Assembly: GCA_049282355.1 (NCBI GenBank)
Contig: JBAPTW010000158.1
Coordinates: 39,112 to 103,111 of the forward strand
Source: JAGTVB01 sp049282355
Lineage (GTDB): Bacteria > Pseudomonadota > Gammaproteobacteria > HK1
Direction: 5' to 3'
DNA length: 64,000 nt
The position numbers and the translations under genes are program-made. The notes under the pieces are model-generated. The model did not search any database. It was not told the DNA's origin and saw only the letters and a program-made list of their open reading frames with translations. Positions 47,870 to 58,183 of this stretch are shown here, one piece after another; within the stretch, counting starts at the first letter, position 1, and each line of letters starts with the position of its first letter.

Positions 47870-49906
47870 ATGCCTTCCCGTAGACAACTCGCAAACGCCA
47901 TCCGTGCCCTCAGCATGGATGCAGTCCAGAAGGCGAACTCTGGTCATCCCGGCATGCCCATGGGCATGGCTGATATCGCCGAGGTATTGTGGAACGACTT
48001 CTTGCGCCACAATCCAACCAATCCGCACTGGGCCGATCGGGACCGCTTCGTGCTCTCCAATGGCCATGGCTCGATGTTGCTCTATTCACTGCTTCACCTG
48101 ACCGGGTACGACTTACCGTTGGATGAGCTCAAACGCTTTCGGCAGCTGCATTCTAAAACTGCCGGGCATCCTGAGTACGGTTTGACCCCGGGGGTCGAGA
48201 CGACGACTGGCCCGCTCGGACAAGGCATCAGCAATGCCGTGGGCATGGCTATCGCCGAGAAGGTGCTGGCCGCGCAGTTCAATCGGGAAGATCATGAGAT
48301 CGTCAATCACCATACCTACGTGTTTCTCGGCGATGGCTGCCTGATGGAAGGAATCTCTCACGAAGCCTGCTCCTTGGCAGGAACCTTCGGTCTGGGCAAG
48401 CTCGTCGCGTTTTTCGATGACAACGGGATCTCTATCGATGGCGAAGTCGAGGGTTGGTTTACAGACGACACGCCGCGGCGGTTCGAGGCTTACGGATGGC
48501 ACGTCATTCCCAAGGTTGACGGTCACGACGCGAAGGCCGTGCACCAAGCCATCATGGAAGCGCAGGCCACCACAGACAAGCCGAGCCTGATTTGCTGCCA
48601 AACCATCATTGGTTGGGGGGCACCCAATAAACAAGGCAAGGAAGAGTGTCATGGCGCCGCCCTCGGGGAGGAAGAGATCGCCTTGGTTCGTGAAAATATC
48701 GGTTGGTCTTATCCGCCGTTTGTCATACCCGGTGACGTGAGCGCTGGCTGGGATGCCAGACGCAAGGGCGCACAGCTTGAGGCCGAGTGGAATGAACGCT
48801 TCGAGAGCTATCGAGCCGAACACCCTGAGCTTGCCGCAGAGTTCGAGCGCCGCCTTGCCGGCCAGTTGCCTCGGGAGTGGAAACAACATTGTGCCAATTA
48901 TGTCGAAGCGGTCGCCGACAAGGGTCAAACCGTTGCTTCCCGCAAGGCTTCGCAGAATACGTTAAACAGCTACGGGCCCGCCTTGCCCGAGCTCATTGGT
49001 GGGTCAGCCGACCTGACGGGTTCTAACCTTACGAACTGGTCCGGCTCGAAAGCGATTGGCAAGGACTCGCCCAAGGGGAACTATATTCATTTCGGAGTCC
49101 GCGAATTCGGCATGTCCGCCATTCTGAATGGATTCGCCCTGCATGGCGGTTTCATCCCCTACGGTGGCACGTTCCTGATGTTCTCGGAATACGCCCGCAA
49201 TGCGCTTCGCATGGCCGCCCTCATGAGGATCCGCAGCATTTTCGTGTACAGCCACGACTCCATTGGACTCGGAGAAGACGGTCCCACCCATCAAGCCGTG
49301 GAACAAGTGGCGACGCTACGCCTCATCCCGCAGATGTCCCTTTGGCGCCCTTGCGATGACATGGAAACGGCGGTTGCCTGGCAAGCTGCCATCGAACGCT
49401 CGAACGGCCCCACCTGCCTTCTGTTATCACGGCAGAATCTGCGCCATCACGCTCGAACTCAGGAACAAATTGAAAATATCCGGCGCGGCGGTTACGTGCT
49501 CATCGAGGGCGGCAAGACTCCCGATGCCATCATCATCGCCACGGGCTCGGAGATCAGCCTCGCCGTCGATGCGGCCGATCTCCTCGCGAAGCGAGAGCTT
49601 CAGATCCGCGTCGTTTCGCTACCATCGACAGACGTCTTTGAGGCGCAAGATGCGGCCTACCGGGAGGCTGTGCTGCCACGCAGTGTGGCAGCGCGGGTGG
49701 CAGTGGAAGCGGGCGTCACCGATGGTTGGATGAAATACGTCGGGTTCGACGGCAAGGTGATCGGCATTGATTCCTTCGGCGAGTCGGCGCCGGCAGCCGA
49801 GGTGTTCAAGCACTTCGATCTGACCACGGATCGTATTGTGAGGACCGTCGAAGAGCTCCTTCCAGTGAGGGAGGTCTCTCTGGCCGCAGAGGTTGCAGGA
49901 GACTAA
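47870..49906 (+). CDS. tkt: Transketolase
   Basis: This thiamine-diphosphate enzyme moves two-carbon units among sugar phosphates in the pentose phosphate and Calvin pathways. The 678-residue chain has NSGHPGMPMGMADIAEVLW, GPLGQGISNAVGMAIAEK, the cofactor motif LGDGCLMEGISHEACSLAG and DDNGISIDGEVEGWF. The pyrimidine-domain segments GVREFGMSAILNGFALHGG and DSIGLGEDGPTHQ are also present. AGGAG lies 6-7 bases before the ATG. gap and pgk follow, a common gammaproteobacterial order. Confidence 0.97.
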   Translation: MPSRRQLANAIRALSMDAVQKANSGHPGMPMGMADIAEVLWNDFLRHNPTNPHWADRDRFVLSNGHGSMLLYSLLHLTGYDLPLDELKRFRQLHSKTAGHPEYGLTPGVETTTGPLGQGISNAVGMAIAEKVLAAQFNREDHEIVNHHTYVFLGDGCLMEGISHEACSLAGTFGLGKLVAFFDDNGISIDGEVEGWFTDDTPRRFEAYGWHVIPKVDGHDAKAVHQAIMEAQATTDKPSLICCQTIIGWGAPNKQGKEECHGAALGEEEIALVRENIGWSYPPFVIPGDVSAGWDARRKGAQLEAEWNERFESYRAEHPELAAEFERRLAGQLPREWKQHCANYVEAVADKGQTVASRKASQNTLNSYGPALPELIGGSADLTGSNLTNWSGSKAIGKDSPKGNYIHFGVREFGMSAILNGFALHGGFIPYGGTFLMFSEYARNALRMAALMRIRSIFVYSHDSIGLGEDGPTHQAVEQVATLRLIPQMSLWRPCDDMETAVAWQAAIERSNGPTCLLLSRQNLRHHARTQEQIENIRRGGYVLIEGGKTPDAIIIATGSEISLAVDAADLLAKRELQIRVVSLPSTDVFEAQDAAYREAVLPRSVAARVAVEAGVTDGWMKYVGFDGKVIGIDSFGESAPAAEVFKHFDLTTDRIVRTVEELLPVREVSLAAEVAGD

Positions 49907-50116
49907 ACAAGGAAAGTAATATCGCGGCGTGCCTGATTCTGTCAGCAGCGTTTGCCTGGTACAGACGGCACGGATTACGCTAGCTCGCATTTGCAAGCAC
50001 ACAGTGGTGCTCGCACAATTGGCCGTCCCGCTGCGCCTGCAATCTGACTCGCAGGGCGTCGTCTATGCGGGACAAGTTTTTTTCATCACATCGACAACAA
50101 GTGTGGGGGAGACCTA

Positions 50117-51127
50117 ATGGCAATTAAAGTCGGTATTAATGGGTATGGTCGTATCGGTCGGAACATTCTGCGTGCGCTTTATGAAGGCGGGCGAAAGGAT
50201 ATCGAATTCGTCGCCATCAACGACCTTGGCGATGCCAATACCAACGCGCACCTGACCAAGTACGACACGGTACACGGTAAATTTCCAGGTGATGTATCCG
50301 TAGATGGCGATTACATGGTGGTCAACGGTGACCGAATCCGCGTCTTGGCAGAGCGTGCTCCCGCCAAGCTTCCCTGGGGAGATCTGGGGGTCGATGTCGT
50401 TCTCGAGTGCACCGGCTTATTCACGAGCAAGGAAAAAGCCAGTGCGCACCTCGAAGGCGGCGCCAAGAAGGTGATCATTTCCGCCCCTGGTGGTAAAGAC
50501 GTCGATGCAACCATCGTCTATGGCGTGAACCAAGAGGTCCTGAAAAGCTCAGATACGGTGATCTCGAACGCCTCTTGCACAACGAATTGTCTGGCTCCGC
50601 TCGTCAAGCCCCTGCATGAAAAAATTGGGGTGCTCCATGGCCTCATGACCACCATCCATTCGTACACCAATGACCAGGTGCTGATCGACGTCTATCACTC
50701 GGATCTGCGGCGCGCCCGTTCCGCAACCCAATCGATGATTCCGACCAAGACTGGCGCCGCTGCCGCCGTGGGCTTGGTGCTACCGGAGCTCAATGGCAAG
50801 CTTGATGGGTTTGCAATGCGCGTCCCCACCACCAACGTATCGGTCGTCGATCTAACCTTCGTCGCCGGTCGCAACACCAGCAAAGACGAGATCGACAGCA
50901 TCATGAAAGAAGCGTCTGAGAGCAATCAGCTCAAAGGGATTCTCGCCTACAATGAGGCGCCGCTGGTTTCCATGGATTTCAATCACACCACCGTTTCATC
51001 AACATATGACTCTACCCAGACTCGCGTTATTGAAGGCAAGCTGGTTAAAGTGCTTTCCTGGTACGACAACGAGTGGGGCTTCTCAAACCGGATGCTTGAT
51101 GCCACCGTTGCGCTGATGAATGCATAA
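50117..51127 (+). CDS. gap: Glyceraldehyde-3-phosphate dehydrogenase, type I
   Basis: This enzyme links glyceraldehyde 3-phosphate and 1,3-bisphosphoglycerate. The 336-residue chain has VGINGYGRIGRNILRALYEG, then VAINDLGD, whose Asp favours NAD. The catalytic Cys is in SNASCTTNCLAP (near 153), and HSYTNDQ, DLRRARSATQSMIPT and SWYDNEWGFSNRM follow. GGGGGAG lies 5 bases before the ATG. It lies between tkt (210 bp) and pgk (208 bp). Confidence 0.97.
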   Translation: MAIKVGINGYGRIGRNILRALYEGGRKDIEFVAINDLGDANTNAHLTKYDTVHGKFPGDVSVDGDYMVVNGDRIRVLAERAPAKLPWGDLGVDVVLECTGLFTSKEKASAHLEGGAKKVIISAPGGKDVDATIVYGVNQEVLKSSDTVISNASCTTNCLAPLVKPLHEKIGVLHGLMTTIHSYTNDQVLIDVYHSDLRRARSATQSMIPTKTGAAAAVGLVLPELNGKLDGFAMRVPTTNVSVVDLTFVAGRNTSKDEIDSIMKEASESNQLKGILAYNEAPLVSMDFNHTTVSSTYDSTQTRVIEGKLVKVLSWYDNEWGFSNRMLDATVALMNA

Positions 51128-51158
51128 TCGTCTGGTCAATTAAACCTGACGACGGCCG

Positions 51159-51196
51159 GTCAGCCATCGACCTTTTCAGCAAGGCGAATGGCTGAC
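51159..51196 (+). terminator. Hairpin between gap and pgk
   Basis: GTCAGCCAT (51159-51167) pairs with ATGGCTGAC (51188-51196) over a 20-base loop. There is no strict T-run after it, so it may be an attenuator, a processing site or a partial terminator separating the expression of gap and pgk. Confidence 0.4.
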
Positions 51197-51335
51197 TGTT
51201 CTGCATTTCTATACCCGCTCTGCGCAGAGGAGTCGTCTCAGTATGCACTTCTGCTCTGTACGTGTTTCAGTGGCACCAGCGGGTAATAACACGCTCAACA
51301 GCTTTTCTGAGTTTGGTTATTGAGGAGCTCGATCC

Positions 51336-52514
51336 ATGGCTGTCATCAAGATGACTGATCTGGACCTCGCGGACAAACGGGTACTCATTCGAGAAGACCT
51401 TAATGTCCCGCTAAAAAACGGCAAAGTAACTAACGATGCGCGTATTCGCGCCTCCCTACCGACCATCGAGCAGGCGATACAAGCAGGCGCGAAGGTCATG
51501 CTAATGTCCCATTTGGGGCGCCCAACAGAGGGCGAATCCGACCCCCAATTTTCCCTCGGCCCGGTAGCCGAATACTTGTCTGATCTGCTTGGCAAACCGG
51601 TACGGCTCGTCACGGATTGGCTAGGCGGGATAGAGATCGAAGCAGGTGCCGTCGCGCTGCTGGAAAATGTACGCTTCAATAAGGGAGAGAAGAAGAACGA
51701 AGACGGGCTCGCTAAACAGATAGCAGCCCTCTGCGACATCTACGTAATGGATGCCTTCGGCAGCGCGCATCGTGCTCACGCCTCCACCCACGGGGCCGCT
51801 AAGTATGCCCCCATCGCCTGTGCCGGGCCCCTGCTGGCCGCTGAGCTGGAAGCTCTGGGCAAAGCGCTGGAGAATCCGGCCCGACCGATGGTGGCTATCG
51901 TCGGCGGCGCGAAGGTATCCGGTAAGCTCGAAGTGCTGGATGCCTTATCCAAGATCGTCGATCAGCTCATCGTCGGCGGCGGTATTGCCAACACATTTAT
52001 CGCCGCTGCCGGACACAAAGTCGGCAAATCGCTTTATGAGCCCAGCTTGGTTTCTGAGGCTAAGCGTCTCATGGAGGCGGCCAAATCCAAGGGCGGCGAG
52101 ATCCCCGTACCGACGGATGTGGTGGTAGGCCAGGAATTCTCGGAATCGAGCCCGGCGACCACCAAGAAAGTGAGTGAAGTCTCGGATGATGACATGATCT
52201 TTGACGTGGGGCCGGATACCACAGCCCATTATGTCGCGCTATTGCAGAAGGCAGGCACGGTGGTTTGGAATGGTCCCCTGGGCGTGTTCGAATTTGATCA
52301 ATTCGGGTCGGGGACGAAGGCCGCCGGCGAAGCCATCGCGGCATCCAGTGCCTTTTCCATTGCGGGCGGCGGAGACACCGTCGCGGCTATCGACAAATAC
52401 GGGCTCGCGGACAAGGTATCCTATATTTCCACCGGTGGTGGCGCTTTCCTGGAATTTCTGGAAGGCAAAAAGCTGCCAGCAGTGGCCATCCTGGAGGAAC
52501 GGGCCGGAAGTTAA
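51336..52514 (+). CDS. pgk: Phosphoglycerate kinase
   Basis: Pgk transfers phosphate between 1,3-bisphosphoglycerate and ADP. The 392-residue enzyme has LADKRVLIREDLNVPLKNGK, MLMSHLGRPTEGE, LLENVRFNKGEKKN, AIVGGAKVSGKLEVL, WNGPLGVFEFDQF and AGGGDTVAAIDKYG. AGGAG lies 8 bases before the ATG. pyk and fba, which often follow in related operons, are absent; purC converges instead. Confidence 0.97.
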   Translation: MAVIKMTDLDLADKRVLIREDLNVPLKNGKVTNDARIRASLPTIEQAIQAGAKVMLMSHLGRPTEGESDPQFSLGPVAEYLSDLLGKPVRLVTDWLGGIEIEAGAVALLENVRFNKGEKKNEDGLAKQIAALCDIYVMDAFGSAHRAHASTHGAAKYAPIACAGPLLAAELEALGKALENPARPMVAIVGGAKVSGKLEVLDALSKIVDQLIVGGGIANTFIAAAGHKVGKSLYEPSLVSEAKRLMEAAKSKGGEIPVPTDVVVGQEFSESSPATTKKVSEVSDDDMIFDVGPDTTAHYVALLQKAGTVVWNGPLGVFEFDQFGSGTKAAGEAIAASSAFSIAGGGDTVAAIDKYGLADKVSYISTGGGAFLEFLEGKKLPAVAILEERAGS

Positions 52515-52633
52515 AATCAAGCTGTGAGAGCAGCGCCGGCGAGGGGTTTCCTCCGGGGAGATTTCCCTAGCAGAGCTAGCCCGGGGCCAACAGCCTGATT
52601 TCTCGGCCTGAGCACCACGGCCTGTTTCTGTGC

Positions 52634-52667
52634 AAACGGCGGCTTATTCATCCATGAGTCGCCGTTT
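52634..52667 (+). terminator. Hairpin between pgk and purC
   Basis: AAACGGCG (52634-52641) pairs with CGCCGTTT (52660-52667), followed by another T and GC. It lies about 120 bp after the pgk stop and its loop contains the purC stop codon. It may end the pgk transcript or protect both convergent 3' ends. Confidence 0.45.
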
Positions 52668-53540
52668 TGCTTCCTGGTACTTGGATGCCGTCTGCTCGAT
52701 AACCGATAACGGTAGCCTCGGTGCGGGGGCTTGCTTGTTCCACCCTACGGATTCCAAGTAATCGCGCACAAATTGCTTATCAAAGCTCGGCGGGTTGCTG
52801 CCCGGGCGGTAACGCTCAGCCGGCCAAAAGCGGGACGAATCAGGCGTGAGCACTTCATCGATGAGGTACAGCTGCCCGTGCTCATTGACGCCAAACTCCA
52901 ATTTGGTGTCGGCGATGATGATGCCCCGTTGCTCAGCTTGCGCCGCCGCCTTTTGGTATACTTGTAAGCTTACAGAGCGGATTTCCGCCGCGAGATCATG
53001 CCCGACCACCTCCACCATCTGATCGAAAGTGATGTTCTCATCGTGCTCTCCGGATAATGCCTTGGTCGAAGGCGTGAAGATGGGCTCGGGCAGGCGCGCC
53101 GCCTCGGACAAGCCCGCCGGCAACCGAACACCGCAGACGGTTGCCCTCGCCTGATAGTCCCGCCAGCCCGATCCAATGAGATAACCACGAACGATAGCCT
53201 CGACCGGAAGGGCGTCGAGGCGGCGCACCACCACCGCTCGTCCGTTCAGGGCGACTCGATCACCGACATGGGACAGCACGTCCTCGAGCCGAATCGAAGA
53301 GCGATGATTGGGTACAATGTCAGCGGTTCTGTCAAACCAGAAATCGGAAAGGGAGGTAAGCACGATCCCCTTTCCCGGAATGGCATCGGAGAGCACCACA
53401 TCAAATGCCGACAAACGATCCGTGGCAACGATCAGTAGGTGCGTATCATCCACCACATAAATATCCCTCACCTTGCCGCGCTTAAACACCGGCAGACTCT
53501 GAAGCTCGCTGTCGAACATGACCTTGACGCTAGCGATCAC
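52644..53540 (-). CDS. purC: Phosphoribosylaminoimidazole-succinocarboxamide synthase, long form
   Basis: PurC joins aspartate to CAIR in purine synthesis. The 298-residue chain shows FKRGKVRDIYVVDD, TDRLSAFDVVLSDAIPGKG, VEAIVRGYLIGSGWRDYQ and IADTKLEFGVNEHGQLYLID, then DEVLTPDSSRFWPAERY and SFDKQFVRDYLESVGW. This is the roughly 295-residue form common in betaproteobacteria and others, not the 237-residue enteric form. The GTG start has AGAGG 8 bases upstream and is preferred to ATG 53519. Confidence 0.95.
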   Translation of the reverse strand: MIASVKVMFDSELQSLPVFKRGKVRDIYVVDDTHLLIVATDRLSAFDVVLSDAIPGKGIVLTSLSDFWFDRTADIVPNHRSSIRLEDVLSHVGDRVALNGRAVVVRRLDALPVEAIVRGYLIGSGWRDYQARATVCGVRLPAGLSEAARLPEPIFTPSTKALSGEHDENITFDQMVEVVGHDLAAEIRSVSLQVYQKAAAQAEQRGIIIADTKLEFGVNEHGQLYLIDEVLTPDSSRFWPAERYRPGSNPPSFDKQFVRDYLESVGWNKQAPAPRLPLSVIEQTASKYQEAKRRLMDE

Positions 53541-53811
53541 CGTTTTTTCCTCTTTCCATACCCTTGGTGCACGTCAATTGAGCAATGCCGGTGAGCAGGT
53601 TAACGCGAGTGACAACATCCGGCAACGTGCTCTCCTTAACGCCTTTTCAAGACAACGCTGCTTGCAAGCACGTCCCCAATGATGGGCTTGTACGAAATTT
53701 TTCCGGAACCTGAGAGACTCACGGCAAACTAATGAGAGCAGTACTCCTTGGAAACGCGCATGCCTATCATCCCCTCTCCTGACCGCAACCTTGAGGCGAA
53801 TCGAGGGTAGC

Positions 53812-54921
53812 TTGAATTCATCAGTAATCAAGCGTCTTATCTTTTTGCTCCTCGGTTTAGTGGTCCTCTTTGGGGCACTGTTTGGCACCAAGTATTACCA
53901 GGTGCAGCGCATGGCTGCCGAGGCATCCGTTCCGCCACCGCCAACGACGGTGAGCGCCGCCCGCGTGCAAACGCAAACCTGGCAGCCTCACCTCTTCGCG
54001 GTCGGCTCATTGGTTGCCAGTCAAGGTGTTTATGTCGCTAACGAGATCGCGGGCCAAGTCAAAGCTATCCATTTTGAATCCGGTCAACGTGTCGAGCGTG
54101 CTGACCTACTCCTTGAGCTTGATGACAGCGTCGACCAGGCCGAGCTCGAAGGCTTCATCGCAGAGCGACGACTGGCGCAAGTCGAGTTCCAGCGCCTCGC
54201 CAAACTCTACAAGAAGCGTTCTGTGGCGCGCTCTGAATACGATCAGGCGCAGGCGAAACTACAGAATGCGCAAGCGCAGGTGGCGTCCCAACGGGCACTG
54301 ATCGCGAAAAAAGCCATTCGCGCGCCCTTTGCCGGGCTGCTTGGCATTCGCCAAGTAGACTTGGGGCAATACCTTGCTCCAGGCTCGCGCATTGTGTCAC
54401 TGCAGTCGCTCGACCCCCTCTACGTCGATTTTTCTTTGCCAGAGCGGGACTTGGCTGTGCTTTACTCCGGCCAAAAGGTGACATTCCAAGTGCCGGCCTA
54501 CCCGAAGCGTGCGTTTGACGGTGAAATCAGTGCCATCGATTCACGCATAGACGAAGCAACACGCAATCTCCAGGTACGGGCAACTGTTGAAAATAAGGGT
54601 GGGTTACTGCGCCCCGGGATGTTTGCCGAGGTGCAGACACAACTGCCAACCGAGGAAAACGTACTTACGTTGCCCAGCACCGCCATTACCTACAACCCGT
54701 ATGGGGACTCGGTATTTGTGGTTGAAAGCCGGGACGGTCAGTTGCTGGTCGAGCCTCGCTGGGTGAAAACCGGGGAGACGCGCCAGGGGCAGGTCGCCAT
54801 CGAGCAGGGGCTGAAGGCGGGCGAACAGGTGGTCACCGCCGGACAGTTGAAGCTGCGCAAGGGCCAGCAGGTGCGCATTGACAACACCGTCAATCTCGAC
54901 AAGCCGATCAGCGGCCCATGA
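53812..54921 (+). CDS. RND efflux periplasmic adaptor (second system)
   Basis: The adaptor has an N-terminal membrane anchor (IKRLIFLLLGLVVLFGALFG, about 6-25). A lipoyl half follows (VANEIAGQVKAIHFESGQRV), then a coiled-coil hairpin (about 95-160), RAPFAGLLGIRQVDLGQYLA and the beta-barrel. It resembles MdtA/MexE-type adaptors. The probable start is TTG 53812 with GAGGG 4 bases upstream; a TTG at 53791 is possible. It overlaps the pump gene by 4 bp. It is divergent from purC. Confidence 0.9.
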   Translation: MNSSVIKRLIFLLLGLVVLFGALFGTKYYQVQRMAAEASVPPPPTTVSAARVQTQTWQPHLFAVGSLVASQGVYVANEIAGQVKAIHFESGQRVERADLLLELDDSVDQAELEGFIAERRLAQVEFQRLAKLYKKRSVARSEYDQAQAKLQNAQAQVASQRALIAKKAIRAPFAGLLGIRQVDLGQYLAPGSRIVSLQSLDPLYVDFSLPERDLAVLYSGQKVTFQVPAYPKRAFDGEISAIDSRIDEATRNLQVRATVENKGGLLRPGMFAEVQTQLPTEENVLTLPSTAITYNPYGDSVFVVESRDGQLLVEPRWVKTGETRQGQVAIEQGLKAGEQVVTAGQLKLRKGQQVRIDNTVNLDKPISGP

Positions 54922-57900
54922 GCTTCACCGATATCTTCGTTCAGCGACCAGTGCTGGCAAGTGTTGTCAGTCTTCTTATTTTGGTGATCGGCTTGCGGGC
55001 CTTTACCTCTCTGGAGGTACGCCAGTATCCGGCAACCAGGGATACGGTCGTCACCGTGACCACCAATTACCCCGGTGCGAGCAGCGAGCTTATCAAAGGA
55101 TTTATGACCACGCCGCTCCAGCAGGCTATCGCTCAAGCCGATGGCATCGACTACCTCTTCGCCAGCAGTACTCAAGGGCGATCGCAGATCGAAGCCCATA
55201 TGGAGCTGAACTATGACCCGAATGCGGCGGTGGCGGAAATTCAAGCCAAGGTGGCGAGCCAGCGCAATGTTCTGCCGGCCGAGGCCGAGGACCCTGTCAT
55301 TGACTCCACCACCGGGGATCCGACGGCCCTCATGTATCTCGCCTTTTACAGCGCGCAGATGACACCGTCACAGATTACCGATTACCTGCTGCGGGTGGTC
55401 CAGCCGAAGTTGCAGGCGGTGCCCGGCGTGGCCAAGGCTGAGCTCATAGGGAACAAGATCTTCGCGATGCGCATCTGGCTCGATCCGCGGCGCATGGCGG
55501 CACTCGGCATTACCGCTAACGATGTACGCGCGGTCCTTGCGGCCAATAATTATCTCGCCGGCATCGGCCAGACGAAAGGCGCCTTGGTCGCCATGGATTT
55601 GAGCGCGACCACTGACATCACCGAGGAAGAGGATTTTCGCAAGCTCGTGGTCCGTAGCGCCGACGGCACATTGGTGCGCATCGAGGATATTGCCGAGGCG
55701 ACACTCGGGGCCGAGGACTATGACTCCACAAGTTGGTACAAGGGTAAGCCGGCTATCTTTATCGGCATCGAGCCCACGCCAGGCGCCAACCCGCTGACCG
55801 TCGCGCAACGGGTGCGCACGCGTATGGATGCGATCCGCAGTCAACTCCCGGCTGAATTGAACGGCCACATTCCTTACGACGCCAGCGTTTACATCAACGA
55901 TGCCATCGAAGAGGTATTCCGCACGCTCGCCGAGGCGGTGCTGATTGTGCTCTTTGTCATCTTTCTGTCCCTCGGATCCGTGCGCGCAGCGCTGGTGCCC
56001 GCTGTAGCTGTACCGTTGTCGTTGGTCGGTGCGGGTTTCTTGATGCTCCTCTTGGGCTTCTCCATCAACCTCCTGACGCTGCTTGCCATGGTGCTTGCCA
56101 TCGGGCTCGTGGTCGACGACGCCATTGTGGTGGTCGAAAATGTGCACCGTCACATCGAAGAAGGTGAGTCGCCATTTCATGCAGCGATAACGGCCGCCCG
56201 TGAGCTCGGTCTACCGATTCTGGCGATGACGACAACGCTGGTGGCCGTCTACGCTCCCATCGGCTTCATGGGGGGGCTGGTGGGCACCTTGTTTACGGAA
56301 TTCGCCTTCACGCTTGCCGGCGCAGTGCTCATCTCCGGTGTCGTGGCGCTTACCCTGTCGCCCATGCTGTCCTCCAAGGTGCTCAAACCGGCCGGCAGCT
56401 CAACCCGTTTCGAGCGGGCCGTTGAGAGCGTCTTCACCTGGCTAGCCGATCGCTACAAAAGCCTGCTGCGAAGCAGCTTACAATCCTTACCGGTCACCAT
56501 TGTTTTCGCTGCCGCCATACTCGCAAGCATCTATTTTATGTTTTCGAGCACACCCAATGAGCTCGCACCCACCGAAGATCAAAGCATCCTCTTCTTTCAA
56601 GCTCACGGCCCGCAAACCGCAACCCTCGAGTATAACGAAGCCTACGGTGAGCAGATCGTGCGGCTGTTTGAGACTGTCCCAGAGTATAATGAAAGCTTTT
56701 TCCTGCTGGGATTTGGCGGCGATACGAGCACTGTGTTTGGCGGCTTCAAGATGCCTCCGGTAGCGCAACGCGATCGCTCGCAGATGGCGATCCAACCCGA
56801 GCTGCAGCAGGGACTTGATAACATAGCCGGTTTTCAGATAGCCGTTTTTCCACGGCCAAGCCTTCCGGGCTCCGGCGGTGGCCTGCCCATCGAGTTCGTG
56901 CTGACCAGCGACGCCGATTACCGGCGTCTTAACGAGGTGGCGGATGCATTGATTGGCCCGGCCATGCAGAGTGGCAAGTTCGCCTTCCTGCGCAAGTCCA
57001 TCGAGTTCACGCGCCCCAAGACCCGCATTATTATCGATCGCGATCGCGCCGGCGATGTTGGCCTTACCATGCAACAGATTGGTCAGGCGCTCGCCACCAT
57101 GCTCGGAGGAAACTACGTCAATCGATTCAGCCTCGAAGGACGAAGCTACAAGGTCATTCCGCAAGTACTGCGGCAATACCGGCTTGATCAAGCTATGCTG
57201 GATAACTACTACCTCCGCTCCGCCTCCGGAGCGCTGTTACCGCTGGCAAGCATCATCAGTTTCGAGGACGTGGTCGAGCCCAGTCAAAGAACACAGTTTC
57301 AACAGCTCAACTCGCTGACACTGGAGGGTGTGATGGTCCCGGGGGTTACCCTGGGCGATGCGCTCGGCTATTTGGAAGATGAGGCAAGAGCGTTACTCCC
57401 GAGCGGGTTTTCCTTCGAGTATTCCGGCCAAGCACGCCAGTACGTTCAGCAGGGTAGCGCCCTGGTGATCACATTTTTCTTGGCTATCCTGGTGGTTTAT
57501 CTGGTGCTCGCGGCGCAGTTCGAAAGCTGGCGCGATCCGGTGATCATTCTGATTTCAGTACCGATGTCTATTGCCGGCGCTCTCGCTTTTTTGATGCTCG
57601 GTCTGGCAACCATCAACATCTATACCCAAGTGGGTCTCATCACGCTGATCGGGCTGATCGCGAAAAACGGTATCCTCATCGTGGAATTCGCCAATCAACT
57701 GCAAAGAAGCGAGGGTCTCGGCAAGCACGAGGCGGTGGAGAAGGCGGCGAGCATTCGTTTGCGGCCGATCCTGATGACGACTGTCTCCATGGTGGTGGCG
57801 ATGCTCCCCTTACTCACGGCTAGCGGGCCGGGAGCGGTGAGTCGCTTTCAAATCGGCTTGGTGATTGCCAGTGGCCTCGGCATAGGTACGCTGTTCACGC

Positions 57901-57983
57901 TATTCGTGGTGCCCGCATTCTACGTCCTGCTGGCGCGCCAACGTCGTGAAGACATGCCAGAAGCCTTACCCACCACGGCATAA
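54918..57983 (+). CDS. RND efflux transporter inner-membrane pump (second system)
   Basis: The 1021-residue pump starts SFTDIFVQRPVLASVVSLLI, typical of the MexF/MdtB-like branch. The helix 4 proton relay reads MVLAIGLVVDDAIVVVENVH. GLITLIGLIAKNGILIVEFA is the conserved late helix. Length and the two large periplasmic loops are normal. Overlap with the adaptor gene by ATGA implies coupling. No outer-membrane factor or regulator is adjacent, so it presumably uses a TolC encoded elsewhere. Confidence 0.94.
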   Translation: MSFTDIFVQRPVLASVVSLLILVIGLRAFTSLEVRQYPATRDTVVTVTTNYPGASSELIKGFMTTPLQQAIAQADGIDYLFASSTQGRSQIEAHMELNYDPNAAVAEIQAKVASQRNVLPAEAEDPVIDSTTGDPTALMYLAFYSAQMTPSQITDYLLRVVQPKLQAVPGVAKAELIGNKIFAMRIWLDPRRMAALGITANDVRAVLAANNYLAGIGQTKGALVAMDLSATTDITEEEDFRKLVVRSADGTLVRIEDIAEATLGAEDYDSTSWYKGKPAIFIGIEPTPGANPLTVAQRVRTRMDAIRSQLPAELNGHIPYDASVYINDAIEEVFRTLAEAVLIVLFVIFLSLGSVRAALVPAVAVPLSLVGAGFLMLLLGFSINLLTLLAMVLAIGLVVDDAIVVVENVHRHIEEGESPFHAAITAARELGLPILAMTTTLVAVYAPIGFMGGLVGTLFTEFAFTLAGAVLISGVVALTLSPMLSSKVLKPAGSSTRFERAVESVFTWLADRYKSLLRSSLQSLPVTIVFAAAILASIYFMFSSTPNELAPTEDQSILFFQAHGPQTATLEYNEAYGEQIVRLFETVPEYNESFFLLGFGGDTSTVFGGFKMPPVAQRDRSQMAIQPELQQGLDNIAGFQIAVFPRPSLPGSGGGLPIEFVLTSDADYRRLNEVADALIGPAMQSGKFAFLRKSIEFTRPKTRIIIDRDRAGDVGLTMQQIGQALATMLGGNYVNRFSLEGRSYKVIPQVLRQYRLDQAMLDNYYLRSASGALLPLASIISFEDVVEPSQRTQFQQLNSLTLEGVMVPGVTLGDALGYLEDEARALLPSGFSFEYSGQARQYVQQGSALVITFFLAILVVYLVLAAQFESWRDPVIILISVPMSIAGALAFLMLGLATINIYTQVGLITLIGLIAKNGILIVEFANQLQRSEGLGKHEAVEKAASIRLRPILMTTVSMVVAMLPLLTASGPGAVSRFQIGLVIASGLGIGTLFTLFVVPAFYVLLARQRREDMPEALPTTA

Positions 57984-58183
57984 GCGTTGGACCACTGGAC
58001 TCGATCGCGTTGCGTTGACCGCGACGCCGAGTGCGAAATCGTGCTCTCGGCAGCTCGCATCAAGATGCCCGCAACCCCTGCATTACCCATGATCGATGCT
58101 CACTCTGCCGTGAAATGCGGGTCGAAATCCGTCATAATGGCAAGCTTTATTCGCCTGTGAGGCTTTCCGTGAGGGATGCAACC

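Noticed and set aside
53636..53672. Possible further copy of the dispersed repeat upstream of the second RND pair
   Set aside because: Resemblance to the core (TTAACGCCTTTTCAAG) is too weak and needs gaps to align.
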